Notes under the pieces: model-generated
What the model was told of the DNA's origin: nothing
Database searches by the model: none
What the model saw: only the letters and a program-made list of their open reading frames with translations
Program-made: the position numbers and the translations under genes
Source of the DNA: Rhodamnia argentea
Lineage: Eukaryota; Streptophyta; Magnoliopsida; Myrtales; Myrtaceae
Length of the DNA: 64,000 bases
Assembly: GCF_020921035.1 (NCBI RefSeq)
Contig: NC_063155.1
Span: forward strand, 21,471,311-21,535,310
Reading direction: 5' to 3'
Shown here: positions 38,250 to 49,908 of the stretch, in pieces
Position numbering within the stretch: the first letter of the stretch is position 1
Layout: each line of letters opens with the position of its first letter

Positions 38250-40924
38250 ATGGCGAGAGCAGATCTGGACGGGAGGTCGATCAAGCCGCTGACCATATGC
38301 ATGATCGGCGCGGGGGGCTTCATCGGTTCGCATTTGTGCGAGAAGCTGATGGCCGAGACGCCGCACAAGGTGCTCGCGCTCGACGTCTACAGCGACAAGA
38401 TCAGGCACCTCCTCGAGCCCGAATCCCTCGCCTGGGCTGGCCGCATCCAGTTCCACCGCATCAACATCAAGCACGACTCTCGCCTCGAAGGCCTCATCAA
38501 AATGGCAGATCTGGTGCTCTCTCTCTCTCTCTCTCTCTCTCGCGTAATTCTGCTGGTTATGGTTCTTCATTGACGCACACGCGTTAAGTTATGCTCGCGA
38601 ACTGCGATTTGTATGGCGCGAGCTTTATCCCGCTCCGTTCTTTTTGTCTTCTAAGTAGTGGTACTCTCTGTCTGAGTTCTCCGGAAATGTGTAGTTCATC
38701 ATCAGTTTTATAATGCCCGATTGTGAACTAGCCATGTTCTGGATACCTTGGTTGATGGATTGAGTCTTGTGATTCTGCTCTTACAAGTGGTTTGTTACCT
38801 TCAATGCGGTTAACGCTGATTTTCGTTGCAGACAATCAACCTCGCTGCGATCTGTACTCCCGCCGATTACAACACTCGGCCTCTTGACACGATCTACAGT
38901 AACTTCATCGATGCGCTTCCCGTGGTATGGCATTTCGGTTTCATAGGATGTGCGCTTTCAAGAATGGTTTCAGAAGTCTAAGTTTGGTGTTGCACTGAAG
39001 ACTTCGTTTGGGAATTCATTGAAGTTGATGTCTGATTCTGCTGTCAATTTCAGGTCAAGTACTGTTCGGAGAACAACAAGCGACTCATTCACTTTTCGAC
39101 CTGTGAAGTGTATGGGAAAACGATTGGTAGCTTCCTTCCTAAAGATAGTCCACTTCGTCAGGTGTGACTTCCCTTTCTCAATGTGTTTTTGTGCTAATGC
39201 CCTGCTATTTAGTACTATGTTCCTCTTCCCTTTTCTAGTTATGCACTAGCATCTGTATGGTCTTAACTCTTCCAGAGGCCGGATTACTTTTAGCTCTCTT
39301 TGACTGATTACGGATCTGTTGATTGGTCCTATTCTACAATATCAGCACTTGCTGGTGGGATAAGTCTCATTGAAGTTGCTGCTATTGTACTGTTAAATCT
39401 GAAAGTCTCCATCATTTGTACTCTTTGTTAGATTAATTTGTGCGTCCAACAAATCCAAAGTATATGTTGCATGTTTAGTTTTCTCCTATGCATAATTTAC
39501 CACACTAGTATATACTTGCTGCATGTAATTCTCTGAGTGGGTGTTTTATGGGTACTCAGCTAGCAATATACGTATGTCATTTGTTAGGTGATTGGAATCT
39601 AGGTGGTCTATCTGGATGCTCCTAAATTGAGAGATTTTAACAGGTCCAGTCAGTTATTGTGAACAGGGCACGTAACTAACTAGATGTTTTCTGGCTAATT
39701 AAAAAAACTGTTTGCATCACGGTGTGTCATATTTCGCATGCTTGAGTGATAAACAAAATCTAAATTCGTATACATTAGCTGCTTTACAGGACCCTGCATA
39801 TTATGTTCTCAAGGAAGATGCCTCCCCCTGCATTTTTGGCCCAATTGAAAAGCAGAGGTGGTCCTATGCATGTGCAAAACAATTGATTGAGAGGTTGATT
39901 TATGGTGAGCAATTTCTTCATTGAATTGCAAATTTTTTTACCTTTTCCTTTGATATGTCTTACTTTCATCTCTATGTGCAGCCGAAGGAGCAGAAAATGG
40001 TCTCGAGTTCACTATTGTGAGGCCTTTTAACTGGATAGGACCCAGGATGGATTTTATACCTGGCATTGATGGTCCCAGTGAGGGTGTACCCAGGGTTTTG
40101 GCATGCTTTAGTAATGTAACTCCTTTCTCTATTATGGGAATCTGTTTCATTTTGAATTTTGCTACATATATCTTATGGCAGCTTTAGTAATATGTATTTT
40201 TGTTCTCCCTTTCTGCAGGCTTTATTACGTCGTGAGCAACTCAAACTTGTTGATGGTGGCCAGTCACAGAGAACTTTCATCTACATTAAGGATGCTATTG
40301 AAGCTGTTCTTCTTATGATTGTGGGTTAACCTTTCCCCCTTTTTGTTTGAGTTTTTCTTTTGCCATTCAGATTTAACAGCTGACAGTGCAGTAACTTCTC
40401 AGGAAAACCCGGAGAGGGCCAATGGGCACATTTTTAATGTGGGTAACCCCAACAACGAAGTAACGGTTAGGCAGCTTGCTGAAATGATGACTCAGGTGAA
40501 GATGTTGCACTTTGCTGCTTCATTGCAACTTAATCACACATATAAAGCTTCCATGTCCTATAACGTAACTGTTACTTATGCTTTATACAGATCTACTCAA
40601 AGGTCAGTGGGGAGGCAGCTTTGGATGTACCTACCATCGACGTAAGTTCCAAGGAGTTTTACGGCGAGGGTTATGACGATAGTGACAAGAGAATCCCGGA
40701 CATGACCATCATTAATAGGCAATTGGGTATGCTGTCTCTTTACAGGTCCGGCTTAACCAGTCTTTAAACTTTTTAAGTAGCTCTGAATAGATTATCATGC
40801 TCGTGCAGGTTGGGATCCCAAAACATCCCTCTGGGACTTGCTTGAAGCCACGCTTACTTATCAACACCGGACATATGCTGAGGCCATCAAAAAGGCCATG
40901 TCAAGGCCAGTTGCATCCAGCTAA
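38250..40924 (+). CDS. AXS: UDP-apiose/UDP-xylose synthase (AXS)
   Basis: NAD-dependent short-chain dehydrogenase that converts UDP-glucuronate to UDP-apiose and UDP-xylose for cell-wall pectin (rhamnogalacturonan II), in the cytosol. Exons 38250-38513, 38832-38924, 39054-39161, 39790-39904, 39982-40115, 40219-40320, 40403-40495, 40591-40726 and 40809-40924; all GT-AG and in phase; 386 residues, close to the family's length. The Rossmann motif is GAGGFIG (20-26), the catalytic pair Y181-x3-K185 lies in RWSYACAKQ, and STCEVYG gives the Ser/Thr side. DGGQSQRTFIYIKDAIEA and GHIFNVGNP are typical of AXS and related extended SDRs. A CT microsatellite starts three bases inside intron 1. Start: ATG before the Rossmann fold, with a short leader. 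I cannot say whether it is AXS1 or AXS2. Confidence 0.93.
38517..38541 (+). repeat. CT microsatellite at AXS intron 1 donor
   Basis: About 12 CT units beginning immediately after the donor GTG. Confidence 0.85.
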
Positions 40925-41506
40925 TGTAGTCGAAAAACTGGCCACGTAAGTGTTCTTGTGTTGGACGCCGGCTGTTGCAGGCATTTCAATTCTTTGTAAG
41001 GTTTCTTAGTATGTCCAAATGGGTCGATTTTTGTATACGTCGGTTTTACTCTCCCCCATGTCGGTAGTCAAGTGCTTGGGGAATGTTGTCTCCGCAAAAT
41101 CTAGAAGACAGTTGAGGGATCTGTATCTTAGCGATGTAATTTATAAGTGAATCTTAAGCTACAGTTGGGGTGCAGTGCAGATCATGCAACGAAAGCAATC
41201 TGCGGTACTCCCGGGGGGTTTGATTGCCGTTCCCCTATTCTATTTTATTTTTTGCCCCAAGGGCATTCTATATAAACTTTGTTTAGGCTCTATTCTCGTT
41301 CTTTCTCCTCCATTGATTGATTATTCTATTGCAATCACATTAAGCGCGTGGAGCATATGTTTGGCTATTCCAACAGTGCAGCAGCTAACCGCTTGGGAAA
41401 GCAGAAACCGCTGATTGAGGATAGATTCACTCGGTTGGAGGTAGGGTTTTGCTGAACTGGCGTCTGTAATCTGCATATATGCAAGTCTCTCGTTTTTTTT
41501 TTTTTT

Positions 41507-41869
41507 TTAAATTGGGCATGCACTAGTCCCATCTCCAGCCATTGAGAGAACATACCGTATGCAGTACTGAATCAAATTCCGTGGTTTTGTTTCATCGGCA
41601 TCATCAGCATCTTTCGAATTTTTCAGTGTATCTTGATGCTTCTCCGATTTAATGTGCCGGGTTACTGACAACACCTCCCGTCTGCCAATTTCACACGAAC
41701 TCGTTGGATGGGCCTCATGGTTTTGTACTCCATTGTTGAGGCGGCAATTCATGCCCTTTAACTCCCTCAATTTGGGACTGTTAGTTTCGCCTTCTTCATC
41801 ATCCACGGAATGGTGGTGGGCAAGGCAAAGAAGATGAAGCAGCATTTGCTCCACTTTGCTGTGTTCCAT
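41507..41869 (-). CDS. Orphan open frame, 120 residues (doubtful)
   Basis: An ATG-started frame of 120 codons on the minus strand, in the spacer after AXS. Composition is hydrophilic with several Cys and His residues, but no domain, signal or membrane segment is seen, and the 3' end runs into an A-run. It may be chance or the remnant of a gene. Confidence 0.2.
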   Translation of the reverse strand: MEHSKVEQMLLHLLCLAHHHSVDDEEGETNSPKLRELKGMNCRLNNGVQNHEAHPTSSCEIGRREVLSVTRHIKSEKHQDTLKNSKDADDADETKPRNLIQYCIRYVLSMAGDGTSACPI

Positions 41870-42413
41870 CACCAGCCGGGGAGACTAAACAATCTGATGA
41901 TTAATTGTACCTTAATCTATGATCATACTGAATTTTATATAGTTAAAGTCGAAGTTTTGAGAGAATTTTTACTTATATTATACATGTTGGTCACACGACA
42001 CTTCACTTTACTTCTATATATGCCACGCGATAAGCATATGACAAAAGTTTCAAATTTCATGTAAAAAGTTTGGGGGGTGCCTAGAAAGATTTTCACTCTT
42101 TACTTCATTCAAATTTGTGACGGAGACACTTTTAACTTTTTGTTGACACTTGAGAAACTTTCACGATATATAAAATTTTCACAAGCGAATTTATGTACGA
42201 ATTTTCATAATTTGGACAAGGCGGGACCTTTTGCTGCCAAAGCGTAAACAAGCATGCCATTGATGATTATCCACCCGTCATCCCGCGCTTCGATTACTAA
42301 GTACAAATATTAACGAATCTATAAAGATCATTCAAAGCCGAATGAACGGATCGCGAACAATGGATATATCGAAAGTAACTTGAATGTATCATCTGCATAC
42401 TGTGAACATGAAC
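41870..42413. other. Spacer without a gene
   Basis: AT-rich flank of the tRNA-Ser gene. Nothing recognised. Confidence 0.4.
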
Positions 42414-42495
42414 GTCGCTTTGGCCGAGTGGTTAAGGCGTGTGCCTGCTAAGTACATGGGGTTTCCCCGCGAGAGTTCGAATCTCTCAGGCGACG
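42414..42495 (+). tRNA. tRNA-Ser(GCT)
   Basis: 82 nt, class II with a long variable arm. Acceptor stem GTCGCTT pairs with AGGCGAC plus discriminator G. D-loop region 'gccgagtggttaaggc', anticodon loop CTGCTAA with anticodon GCT, T-arm 'gagagttcgaatctctc'. No intron. A T-run (terminator) follows within 10 bases. It lies 234 bp upstream of the RETICULATA-type gene on the same strand. Confidence 0.95.
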
Positions 42496-42499
42496 TGTC

Positions 42500-42506
42500 G
42501 TTTTTT
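42500..42506 (+). terminator. RNA polymerase III terminator of tRNA-Ser
   Basis: T-run directly after the tRNA. Confidence 0.6.
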
Positions 42507-42679
42507 ATTTTCCCTTCCTATTCTCTCCTTTTTTTTTTGGGGGATTTCTCTCAGCATCCAAAAGTAGAATCTCTCCACGTTCGTCTCCTCCCTCTTTTTC
42601 CATTGCCATTCGGCACTGTCAAAGGGGATCATTCTCTCTGATTCTGATTCGCATCGTCCACCCTCAGCACTTCCAATTT

Positions 42680-42682
<3 letters not shown>

Positions 42683-42716
<34 letters not shown>
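42683..42716 (+). repeat. CT microsatellite in 5' UTR of RETICULATA-type gene
   Basis: Seventeen or so CT units ending 14 bp before the start codon. Confidence 0.85.
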
Positions 42717-42717
<1 letters not shown>

Positions 42718-42729
42718 GTTGCCGAGACC

Positions 42730-45700
42730 ATGTCCGCGAGTTCACTCAGTTTGCGGCTACCTCATTTCGCGACTTCAACGAGCAAGAGCAACAGCGCGAC
42801 GCTTGAATTGAGGATCGCCTGCTCCATCAAGAACCCTGGCTACGGAACTCCGTCCGCCGCATTGTCGTTACGCCAATCTTCGGTGGGAGACAGACCGGCT
42901 TTCCCGATCGCCAGATGCGCAAACTCGGAATACGCCTCGACGAGGACTACTCAGGTGAGCCCTGGCGTTTTAGAGAGTGGAGCTGAACCGACGATTGATG
43001 GTGGCGGCGGCGGCGGCGGCGACGGCGGCGAAGACAGACCACGAGGAGGTGGCGGAGGTGGAGGCGACCCCGGTGGTGGTGATGGGGAGCAAGAAGAGCT
43101 CGGTCGGATATTGAAGTACGAAGATGTAGTGAGAGAAACGGAAGCGCGAGGCGCAGAGCTTCCAGCCGACATGTTGGAGGCTGCCAAGAGTGCGGGGCTT
43201 CGTGAGCTTATTCTTCAACGATATCTGGATTTGCAGGTTCTTTCGCGTTTCAAATTGTGAACGGATCTCATATTGTCGTTTCTATGCTGTTAGTTCTTCG
43301 AGAATATCACCGCTTCACTTCTGTTTTTGTTATCAAACAAAAAGTGAGGAACTTGTGAGGAGATATTTTCAGATATTACTAAATGGGGAGCCAAATATCA
43401 GAATCGGAAGATGAAATGTGATATGAACCTAAAGGCGGTTCTTTTCTGGGCACTGAAAGGACAGTTACCATCAAAACTAGTCATCTCGACTTTTCACTTT
43501 GGTGTATATAAAGATTAGCCTGGCGAGGTTGCCGAGGGGATCGGTCATCTTTAAAAGTCGATTCGTCTAGTTGAATCTATGTCTCTCTCTGGTGCATTTA
43601 TGTATTGAAGCCATTTTTGCTGGTGCTTATGCTCGCACTAACATTGCAGGGGTCATATTGGCCACTGGGCTTTCTAATGAAGCACTGCTCAATGCTTCGG
43701 AACCGGATGTTGGCTGATCCTTCTTTCCTTTTCAAAGTTGGAACTGAGGTACATTGATGTTCGGTTTTGGTCGGTGGGATTGGCATTATGCGATGTCATC
43801 ATATGTTCATTGAGGGCACTTGACACCGATAGAGAGAGTGAAACTGCTTATGGCATGACCTTCGAGTTAGATTTTGTCCATTCTAAAAATCTGTTGTGTG
43901 GTTGCGTACTAAGCTCCTTTTGTTGTCTTGCATGGTGCAGATAGTCATTGATTCCTGCTGTGCAACTTTCGCTGAAGTTCAGAAGAGGGGCAAGGATTTT
44001 TGGGCAGAGTTTGAGTTATACATGGCTGATTTGTTGGTTGGTGTGGTGGTAGACATTGCTTTAGTTGGTATGTTAGCACCATATGTTCGTATAGGGCAGA
44101 AGTCTATGTCGAGGAGTTTGTTTGGACGCATTCAAAATGCTTGCAGTTCTCTTCCCAGCAGGTTTAGCTTCCCTGCCACATTTTTCTTGTCATTTGAAAC
44201 TTTGAGTGGTGGATGATGAGTTACAAGATTGAGCTTTCGATGTCGTGTAAATCACTATTAAATTGGTCTCCTGCAATTGTTGAAGGCGGATGATTTGATG
44301 AAAACACCTAGAACTAATTTAATTACTTCGAGAAGAACCCTAGCTAGTCTGTTAACCTCTTTGGACTGAGTAGCTAAAGGCTCAAAACCACTATTCTTAT
44401 TCTGATAAATGTCAGAGGCAGGAGGCATGTGGTGGTTGCTTGTTTATTTTATTTTTATGAAGCTGCACTAGCATGTTGTTCAGGCTTTGATTTGGTCGTT
44501 CTGTGTTTGATTCACCACAATTAGTGAAGATGTTTTTTGTCAGTAAATGAAAGATATATGTTATATCATTTCCGGCTGAGATTTTGATGATTATAGTTAC
44601 ATATCGTTTGGTCTGTGCAGCGTTTTTGAAGCTGAAAGGCCAGGTTGTAGGTTCTCTGTTAAGCAACGGATTGCTACATATTTTTACAAGGTATCAACCA
44701 TAGCTAGATTTGTAATGTAGCTCAGGACATTTCTTTAAACAATCTTAAGGTGGGAAATTAGATTGTTGGTTGAATTTAGTAGTTTTCAAGCTTCTTTCCA
44801 TTCCCCTTTCCTTTGCTCAGTATGCGTTTGAATTTGCTACTGGTGTTTCTACTTATAAACTTTAATAGTTTGAGTGGCTGAGTGGTTCATTTGGATCCAG
44901 GGTGTATTGTATGGATCGGTGGGATTTAATTGTGGTCTTATCGGTCAAGGAATAGCGAATGTGATCATGACTGCTAAAAGGTAGACAACAAATCCTATTA
45001 TCCACCAGCATATTTTACAGTTCTTGATAATCTTTTCACTGTTATGGACTGTGGTGTGGAACTTCTGGCATTTGCGACTTTTTTTTTTTTTTTTCCAATT
45101 TAAATTATCCGGAAAATCACTTTAAGCATGTTTGCATTTGCACAGAAATGGTTTTGTGGGTCATGATTGGTAACTGCTTCTCTCTCCAAACATATGATGT
45201 TGGGATTACAGAAATAGCTTGTGTTGCTCGGGTACATAGCTCTCTGTGTCTCTAATCCACACACCCTGCATACATACATGAACAAAGCTTATGGACCTCG
45301 TCATAATAGTCGTTGAGCTGTCATGGATTTGCTTTTGCCGTTACTTCTTCACTAGGTGACTGATTGTATCTTCCATTGTTATGTTCAGGAACATTAAGAA
45401 ATCAGAGGAGGATATACCCGTGCCACCTCTTGTACAAAGTGCTGCACTTTGGGGTAAGTTCAATTTACAGTTTTTAGTTATCTGTTCAAGTAATTTAGAG
45501 AGATCATTGCCAAGAAAATTACTTTTTAAATGTTAAAGTAGCTGGCGTTTCATTCTTTTCTGCTTAACCTTTTTTTCCTTTTAATCTGCTGACACATTAC
45601 GCATTTTAAGGCTGTTGCCGGAGGTTAGAGTAAAAAATCCGATGCACTTTGTCTCTGGCAGGCTAGATTCTTGTTTGCATATGATTTTTGGTTCTTAATA

Positions 45701-46050
45701 TGTCCTCTTATAAGAGTGGGAGAGGAAGCAGCGAGAACTTACGTCTGCACTAGAAACCCCGATGGACTGTCAACCGTCGTGCTTTGCATGAACAGCTGGG
45801 CGTCCATTTGAAATTGCATGATTCTATTCTGTGTAATGACTTCGCTTCTCTCCCAGGTGTTTTCCTCGCGGTATCTTCCAACACACGTTATCAAATTATA
45901 AATGGCCTAGAGCGCCTGGTTGAAGCATCACCTTTGGCAAAGAAAGTCCCACCTATTGCAATGGCTTTCACTGTTGGTGTACGGTTTGCCAACAATATAT
46001 ATGGTGGCATGCAATTTGTAGATTGGGCTAAACGGAGCGGGGTTCAGTAG
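42730..46050 (+). CDS. RETICULATA/LCD1 family plastid protein (DUF3411)
   Basis: Plastid-envelope membrane protein; loss of Arabidopsis RETICULATA gives pale leaves with dark veins, through altered mesophyll development. Exons 42730-43236, 43650-43748, 43941-44161, 44621-44690, 44901-44980, 45389-45453 and 45857-46050; GT-AG and in phase; 411 residues. The N-terminus is Ser/Arg-rich and looks like a chloroplast transit peptide. A Gly-rich, Asp/Glu-dotted linker (about 90-118) precedes the DUF3411 domain: PADMLEAAKSAGLRELILQRYLDLQ, GSYWPLGFLMK, SCCATFAEVQKRGKDFWAEFELY, hydrophobic helices (DLLVGVVVDIALVGMLAP), YGSVGFNCGLIGQGIAN and the ending GVRFANNIYGGMQFVDWAKRSGVQ. Its wording is nearest RETICULATA itself (RE/LCD1) among the family, from memory. 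The exact molecular function is not known. Confidence 0.9.
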
Positions 46051-46289
46051 CAGATGCTCACACGTAGATTATATTGTGCCATCTATATGATTCGTCATTC
46101 TTTGAAATGGGGGCAGAATTTCTTTGTTTCGCAAATTGTTGGTTACATTGGTAAGAACATTATGATTCTCAGGTTTTACAGTGATTTCCATTCAGTGGCA
46201 TGTTTCTGCTCTTTTCTATTTGGCTACATAAGGTGGAGAAGGAAATGGTGAGATGGGAAGATAGGTGTCATCTAGGTTCTCGCAGAATA

Positions 46290-46936
46290 CTAGACAGACT
46301 CCCTTTCTGTGAGCTCGCTCGCTTGAGTCGTACATTTCCTGCGAACAGAGCTCTGACTTCGAGAACCCCAAATCTCTCTCAAGTGCGCTTGTGGTTTCAA
46401 TTCAGTCATCTCTTCACGGATTGCAACTCCTGGTGAGGATTTTATTTGTTCTTTCCTGGGTGTCAGCTCTCTTTGCTTAATTGGCACAGATTTGTTGTTG
46501 TTCTTTGCTCTGTATTTCGCTTCTTCGCGTCACTACTTGTTTGGTTCGGTTCAATTTCTTTCTCCTCTTTTTAGATGGTAGGAATCACCTAATCTTATCA
46601 TAGCTTCTGCGATCTTCGCCATTCTTGTTGCCCATTCCATACATTGACTTGATCGGTCTGGATAGAGTTTGCTCTTCTCATTTATGTTGATTTCTCGAAT
46701 TCCTTGTCCCTTCCTCTTTCTGTCATCTTCTGGACTGACCGATAGATGTCTGCCCTAGTCTGAAGTAGATTACTTCTTAAAATATTCCGGTGGATCGTCC
46801 CCGAGTCACCTCCTTTAGGACAAACATTGCCTGCGTTTATTTTTGGAGGTTTTTTTTAGTCTTTGATCAGCAATGCCGATGTTCCCAAAGACGGGTCTTA
46901 GTCTGTAACATCCTCTCCTATCCAGTACTGTTCCAG
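46290..46936. other. Possible 5' UTR and UTR intron of the SCL3-like pseudogene
   Basis: A pyrimidine-rich leader-like stretch at 46300-46432 ends in 'cctg|gtgagg', a plausible donor, and 'ttccag|gatg' at 46932-46939 would be the acceptor. SCL3-type genes often have an intron in the 5' UTR. This is inference only. Confidence 0.3.
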
Positions 46937-46937
46937 G

Positions 46938-48015
46938 ATGTCACTTTTGCCAGGTTTTGCATCACTGCACTCATTGCTAAAGGAACTAAAATCCGAGGAA
47001 TGGCGCTTGTACTTGATACATTTGTTGCTAGCTTTTGTGAATCACGTCACCAACGGTAACCTCGAGAATGTATGCAAACATTGCCCTCGAGTAAATCTGT
47101 CAGCTCTCCTGATGGCGATACTATGCAACGGTTCTCGGCATACTTCACGGAGCCGCTTGCTGACCGGATAATCGATTGGCCTGGCCTTCATAAGGCCCTT
47201 GATTCCACTGGAAAATCATTGCTGCCTGAAGAGCTTCTTGCTGTTCTTCAAGCTGTTTCCGTTCCGCAAGTTGGCATTTGTGCTCATGAATCAAGCTATA
47301 GGGGAAGCTGTATGGAGTCAGAGAAGACGGTTCATATTATTGATCTAAATGCAGCTGAAACCCCACAGTCGATTGCGCTTCTTCACTGCATGGCCTGAAG
47401 AACGGCCCCATCAGGATTACAGGGATTCATCGGCACAAAGAGGCCTTAGATCTTGTGGCCTGCAGTTTGGCTGAAGAAGCAGAAAGACTGGATATTCCAT
47501 CTCAGTTTAATCCAGGAGTTAGCAAATTAGAAAATCTCGGAGATTGAAAAGTTGCGTGTGAAGACTGGCGAGGCTCTGGCAATCATCTCAGTTCTTCGGT
47601 TGCATACTATATTGGCCTTTGACGATGAACATCGCCGGAAAAGATGGCCTCTTCCATTCAAGAACATGAATGGAACTAACTCACAGTCTTACTGATAAGC
47701 CATAACTCGCTGGGTGTACTGCTTGAGAAAGATTCGGCAAATGGGAGTAGCCCAAGTACTGATTCAGCTGCATCGTCGCGGCTTTCTCAAAATACTTCGG
47801 TCAAGATGGATGATCTCCTCAGTGCTATGCGGGGATTGTCCCTGAAAAATTATGGCAGTGACAGAGCGAGGCTCAAACCATAATGGATTGACCTTGTTGC
47901 TGTTGGAGCGGCTCGCGGAAGCTTTGCACTCTTATGCAGCGTTATTTGATTGTTTGGAGCCTACGGTGTCAGAGACTCGGAGGACGTCTTTAGCTATTCA
48001 GAATTGTTGAAGCAT
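46938..48015 (+). pseudogene. SCL3: Broken SCL3-like GRAS gene
   Basis: SCARECROW-LIKE 3 is a GRAS regulator that promotes gibberellin response and root endodermis growth. Recognisable in order: LKELKSEEWRLYLIHLLLAFVNHVTNGNLENV (LHR I start; normally ANHV), SPDGDTMQRFSAYFTEPLADRIIDWPGLHKAL, MESEKTVHIIDLNAAETPQSIALLH (VHIID motif), IPSQFNPGVSKLENL, VKTGEALAIISVL and, near 47930, LHSYAALFDCLEPTVS. The pieces fall in different frames with several stops and deletions, and the N-terminal Met-rich leader and the C-terminal PFYRE and SAW regions are missing. The normal gene has an intronless coding region, so lack of introns does not tell a retrocopy from a duplicate. Not expected to make a working protein. 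Confidence 0.75.
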
Positions 48016-48864
48016 GCCATTAGTTCTCGAGCATCGTTCTTCTGGATTTCTCTTGATGGAATTGGCATCGTTCTTCTGGTTTTAATCAGTCAATCTGTTC
48101 TTCATTAAGTTATTCATAATTCTTTGCCGCACGCCATTAGTTCATTGATCCCAATTGTCTTTGCTTTCATTCTATGGAAGAATAACCATCCACTTTGAAT
48201 GACCTCGGCCTACACCTAGAGAATTGCCCGAAGGGTTTCAAGCGTGCTCGCAAAGTTTCGATGTCGTTACAAGCAGGGTTCGCGCGATGCTTACACCGAG
48301 ATCAGAACTTCGTTCTTTTCGGTCTTTCTCAAGCTGTGAAGTATGACATTTGACATTAAGATTCTGAGTCTAATGATGCTTGTGATGAACAGGCGTTCAC
48401 TCACAGTGAACCCAGTGACGTTTCCTTGAAGCTGGAAATGAAATCCCAAGATGCTTTTTAATCCCCAGAGCTATGCGCTTTTGCGTGGATCTAATGAAAG
48501 CTTACACCGCATCAGTTTCGTTCCGGAGACTGCGCGACCGACGTCGGCGCATGATCAAATGTCTCTCGACCTGTTTCATCTTTGACAGTGAAGCTGATGA
48601 TGTCTGCATTTCATAAGATGTAAAGAAAAGGAAAAGGGTTTGAACCCTTCAGCATTCTCTTGAAAGGCAATGCGCGACATTGCAGAATGATTCGAACATA
48701 AGTTGCAACACGGATTCAGGAACCCGGGACGGATCAATTTCTCTTTCCTCTTCATATAAAGCCAGGATGAAGATCAGTTGAATCAAACATAAGCCAATAA
48801 CGGAACCGAAGAGACAAACAAACTCCACCGAAATCTTGGCTCGATCTCTCACCATCGCCAGCTC
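48016..48864. other. Spacer without a recognised gene
   Basis: Several short fragments look protein-like (for example 'GFKRARKVSMSLQAGFARCLHRDQNFVLFG' spread near 48230-48325), but no family was recognised. It may be further pseudogene debris. Confidence 0.3.
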
Positions 48865-49908
48865 TCAAGCAGACAACTCGGAGATGTCGACAGTTCCAAT
48901 GCGCTCGTTCTCGGGCAAAACCGACCAGTTTGGAGATTGCGCGGCCCTCAACCACTTGAAATCGTCGACCTTGGACCAGTTCCCGGTTTCTTCACCCAGC
49001 GCGGCGTCCTCGAGATCCTGCTCGATTCCCCGATAGTTCAGACGATACGGAGCGAACCTCGCTCCCGTGCAATCCTCGATGATGGGTCTGCTCCTCACCC
49101 TCAAGTAGAAATCGCTCGCCTTGGCGTTGTGGATCCTTATCTGGTGCGACGCCAACAGGAACACGCAATCCTCCGCCTCCTCGATCAGGACCGACCCGGT
49201 CACCGGCCCTGCGTAGACCCTGCAATTCCTCAATCTGTGCACGAACAGCGCCCTCGTGCACCCAATCAGCCTCACTTCGCACGACTCCAGATCCGACAGC
49301 GTGAACTCGCCAACCTCCAGTCCCCTCACGTCCTTCGCCAAAACCTCGTTTGCCCTGTTTCTAAAACCCGGTGAATCGGGCACCGCGACTGCCAAGCTCC
49401 CAGCTTTCGCGGCCGGCCTCGAACCGTGACCGTCCGCTTCAGCTCCCTTCGACGAAGGCGCTGTCGGTTCCTTTCTCGCGGGTTTGTTCTTGAAAGAGAA
49501 CTTCTTCTTGGGGATCAGCTCGGAGCTCAGATTGTCGAGGGCCTGCTTCAGATCGGATATGGTCTTCAGAGAGGATCGGACTTCGTAGGGGGGCAGGTAG
49601 TAGGAGCTCTCCGCGACGAGCTTCTCGAGGTTGGCGATGGAGGCGGAGATCTCGTCGAAATTGAGCTGGAGCAGGGACCGATCCGCGAGCCGGCACTGAG
49701 CGAGGCGGGACTCGATGGACATTCTGGACTCGTTGAAGAGGGAAAGGAAGGACGAGGTGGATTCGAAGGAGGCGGCGGGCGGCGGCGAACCGGACTTGTC
49801 GGGGCGAGATTGGTGGCGGTTCGAGAGGCGCTCGAGCATCGCCAGATGCTTCTTGCCCAACGCAGAGACGTCTGCTGCGGAGTCGGATCCATCTGCTTCT
49901 CCTTCCAT
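48865..49908 (-). CDS. TBCC: Tubulin-folding cofactor C (TBCC, PORCINO-like)
   Basis: Last-step cofactor in making alpha/beta-tubulin dimers; with cofactors D and E it stimulates GTP hydrolysis by beta-tubulin and releases the dimer. In Arabidopsis this is PORCINO, needed for microtubules in embryos. Intronless, 347 residues. The N-terminal half (about 15-135) is helical and spectrin-like (tubulin binding), followed by a basic, low-complexity linker (135-170). The C-terminal beta-helix C-CAP/TBCC domain spans about 180-320. The key motif QIRIH (256-260) contains the arginine finger, R258, and SRPIIEDC follows. The start is the first ATG; upstream sequence stops in frame. Open frames on the other strand are shadows of its GC-rich codons. 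Confidence 0.93.
   Translation of the reverse strand: MEGEADGSDSAADVSALGKKHLAMLERLSNRHQSRPDKSGSPPPAASFESTSSFLSLFNESRMSIESRLAQCRLADRSLLQLNFDEISASIANLEKLVAESSYYLPPYEVRSSLKTISDLKQALDNLSSELIPKKKFSFKNKPARKEPTAPSSKGAEADGHGSRPAAKAGSLAVAVPDSPGFRNRANEVLAKDVRGLEVGEFTLSDLESCEVRLIGCTRALFVHRLRNCRVYAGPVTGSVLIEEAEDCVFLLASHQIRIHNAKASDFYLRVRSRPIIEDCTGARFAPYRLNYRGIEQDLEDAALGEETGNWSKVDDFKWLRAAQSPNWSVLPENERIGTVDISELSA

Noticed and set aside
48230-48330. Protein-like fragment after the GRAS pseudogene
   Set aside because: Too short and not recognised; left as unassigned spacer.
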